Of a stretch of 64,000 bases of DNA, positions 62,968-64,000 are shown one piece after another (position 1 is the stretch's first letter; each line of letters begins with the position of its first letter). The notes under the pieces are model-generated. The model saw only the letters and a program-made list of their open reading frames with translations. It was not told the origin of the DNA and did no database searches. A program made the position numbers and the translations under genes. The stretch is from Chlorogloea purpurea SAG 13.99 (GTDB taxonomy: Bacteria > Cyanobacteriota > Cyanobacteriia > Cyanobacteriales > Microcystaceae), in the NCBI GenBank assembly GCA_016903695.1, contig JADQBB010000001.1, positions 124,001 through 188,000 on the forward strand. The letters are read 5' to 3'.

Positions 62968-63918
62968 CTAGAGATTCATGGGGCTTTCTGATGTACCGTC
63001 GAGAAACCTGATGATTTTATCTTGAATATTTTTATTGCCGTATCTCTCCAAAATCATCGTGCTGGCCTCCCGACGAAAATAAAGACGGTAATTTCTCCCT
63101 ATACGGTATTCATAATGACCCGTCGCTCCGCCGGCCAAGTGTTTGACCGGAAAACCGAGGGGATTATCGGCGATTCTCTGTAAATAGGATTGTAGGATGA
63201 AAAACTGCAATCGATCGCTATCAAAAATATATTCCACGTCCGACCAGAAAGAAGCGGTGATTTTAAACGGGTTCAAAAACTGCAAGATGGACTTGATGCC
63301 CCCCGCCGTGGCGTTTAAAGCTTCCCCTGCTTTCTGGTAAGCTTGGGACAGGGCACTTTCTCGATCGCCCGCCTGCTTTAAATCCGCCAGTAATTGCTCG
63401 TGGATACTTTTTAAAGCCGCGTACTGTTCTCTTATTTGAGCGCTATCAGCCTCTAATTCAGAGATAGGTGTTACTAAACCTTCTCTTTCTAATACTTCAT
63501 AAGCCGATTCCCAATTTTCTTTTTGGTCTACATAGATATTACGACGCTGTAAAGCCGCTTCGATCGCGCACTCGAACTGAGTTTCCGATACGGGTTTGAT
63601 CAAGTGACCGATTACGCCCAGGGTCGCGTATTGTTTGGCTAAATAAGAAGTCCCCTGCCCGGTGATGACGATGACTCTATTCTGATAATAGTCTTTGTCA
63701 AGATTTTCCAACACATCAAAACCCGTTTCGTCTCCCAGATTATGATCTAGAAGAATCATATCGAAGGGTTCGCAGTTGGGTTTTTCGCTGTGTTCGAGCG
63801 CTTCTAAAGCTTCGTCTACATTCGCCGCTTCCTCGCAGCTATGCTGTCTCCGATCCAGTCTTGATTTCCACTCCTCGCGGATAAATTGTTCATCGTCAAT
63901 AATCAGAAAGTGTGCCAT
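62968..63918 (-). CDS. response regulator with coiled coil and RelE/ParE-like C-terminal domain
   Basis: 316 residues. The receiver domain (about 1-125) is complete: LIIDDEQF acidic pocket, phospho-Asp in MILLDHNLGDETGFD, Thr in VIVITGQGTS, Lys in GHLIKPVSE. A helical, coiled-coil-like linker (about 130-225) follows. The last ~75 residues (NPLGFPVKHLAGGATGHYEY, then RIGRNYRLYFRREASTMILE and RYGN) resemble RelE/ParE toxins. No usual DNA-binding output is present. It starts eight bases after the stop of the probable kinase, so they should be a pair. Confidence 0.85.
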   Translation of the reverse strand: MAHFLIIDDEQFIREEWKSRLDRRQHSCEEAANVDEALEALEHSEKPNCEPFDMILLDHNLGDETGFDVLENLDKDYYQNRVIVITGQGTSYLAKQYATLGVIGHLIKPVSETQFECAIEAALQRRNIYVDQKENWESAYEVLEREGLVTPISELEADSAQIREQYAALKSIHEQLLADLKQAGDRESALSQAYQKAGEALNATAGGIKSILQFLNPFKITASFWSDVEYIFDSDRLQFFILQSYLQRIADNPLGFPVKHLAGGATGHYEYRIGRNYRLYFRREASTMILERYGNKNIQDKIIRFLDGTSESPMNL

Positions 63919-63926
63919 ATAAGTAT

Positions 63927-64000
63927 TTACTCCTTAGATCGTTGGTGGTTAATTAAAGGGAAAATAAAACTAACTTTAGCTCCCTTGATGGGTGGTTTAT
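63927..64000 (-). CDS. C-terminal end of a probable sensor histidine kinase (partial)
   Basis: The last 24 codons read KPPIKGAKVSFIFPLINHQR then SKE and a stop. GAKVSFIFPL resembles the last strand of a histidine-kinase ATPase domain. Position eight bases ahead of a receiver gene supports this. The rest is beyond the window. Confidence 0.5.
   Translation of the reverse strand, partial: KPPIKGAKVSFIFPLINHQRSKE

Overview
The window is a chromosomal segment from a cyanobacterium. The evidence is an oxygen-dependent Mg-protoporphyrin monomethyl ester cyclase (AcsF), the photosystem II factors Psb27 and Psb32, cyanobacteria-typical families (DUF3110, DUF2996, DUF3598, XisI, a 4-Cys kinase with RDD tail), an LpxC gene, and many GCGATCGC (HIP1) octamers such as those near 2243, 15447 and 43636. 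I cannot name the genus from the sequence alone. No rRNA, prophage, complete insertion sequence or CRISPR array is visible.

Layout. 1-6220: end of lpxC, a membrane-anchored coiled-coil BRCT protein, an HI0933-type flavoprotein, an EcsC/DUF697-like membrane protein, arsH and a phosphate-binding lipoprotein. 6385-18128: a long rightward stretch with dnaX, leuS, an HMA-tailed protein, DUF2996 and DUF3110 proteins, murQ, an M50 protease, the glutathione-dependent formaldehyde pair frmA-fghA, and a lone ABC ATPase. 18125-20177: a compact leftward four-gene operon of a PEP-CTERM DUF4198 protein and three membrane proteins. 20349-20545: a decayed PEP-CTERM tail and a hairpin repeat. 20550-28461: a membrane HTH protein, murT-gatD, an HtrA protease, a CobH-like protein lacking the usual His, psb32, DUF3598, panD and a Uma2 protein. 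28542-28863: tRNA-Arg(CCU) split by a group I intron. 28929-32589: aroC, psb27 and a DUF255 thioredoxin protein. 32678-32820: a small transposable element with an 8-bp target duplication. 32856-45864: radical SAM, cellulose-synthase-like and kinase genes, then folK, purN, dnaJ, vapBC, ruvC, mtnD, a Zur-like fur, purS-purQ and acsF with its terminator.

45921-59247 holds an amidohydrolase and one giant leftward gene (3956 codons). It encodes a predicted secreted repeat protein with SWM-like, LamG-like, FG-GAP, Asp-box, Calx-beta and DUF4114 parts. Beyond it is about 870 bp of AT-rich, decayed DNA with a second small transposable element, a 22-bp tandem repeat and a frameshifted xisH remnant joined to an intact xisI. 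The window ends in a leftward signalling group: the end of a probable histidine kinase, a response regulator with a RelE/ParE-like tail, an RMD1-family membrane protein and a DUF58 protein.

The most notable items are a family of hairpin-rich mini-elements (three copies with compensatory changes in one stem), the receiver/RelE-like fusion, the His-rich membrane operon with a PEP-CTERM partner, the split tRNA, the xisH remnant, the giant calcium-motif protein, and several tail-to-tail gene overlaps.
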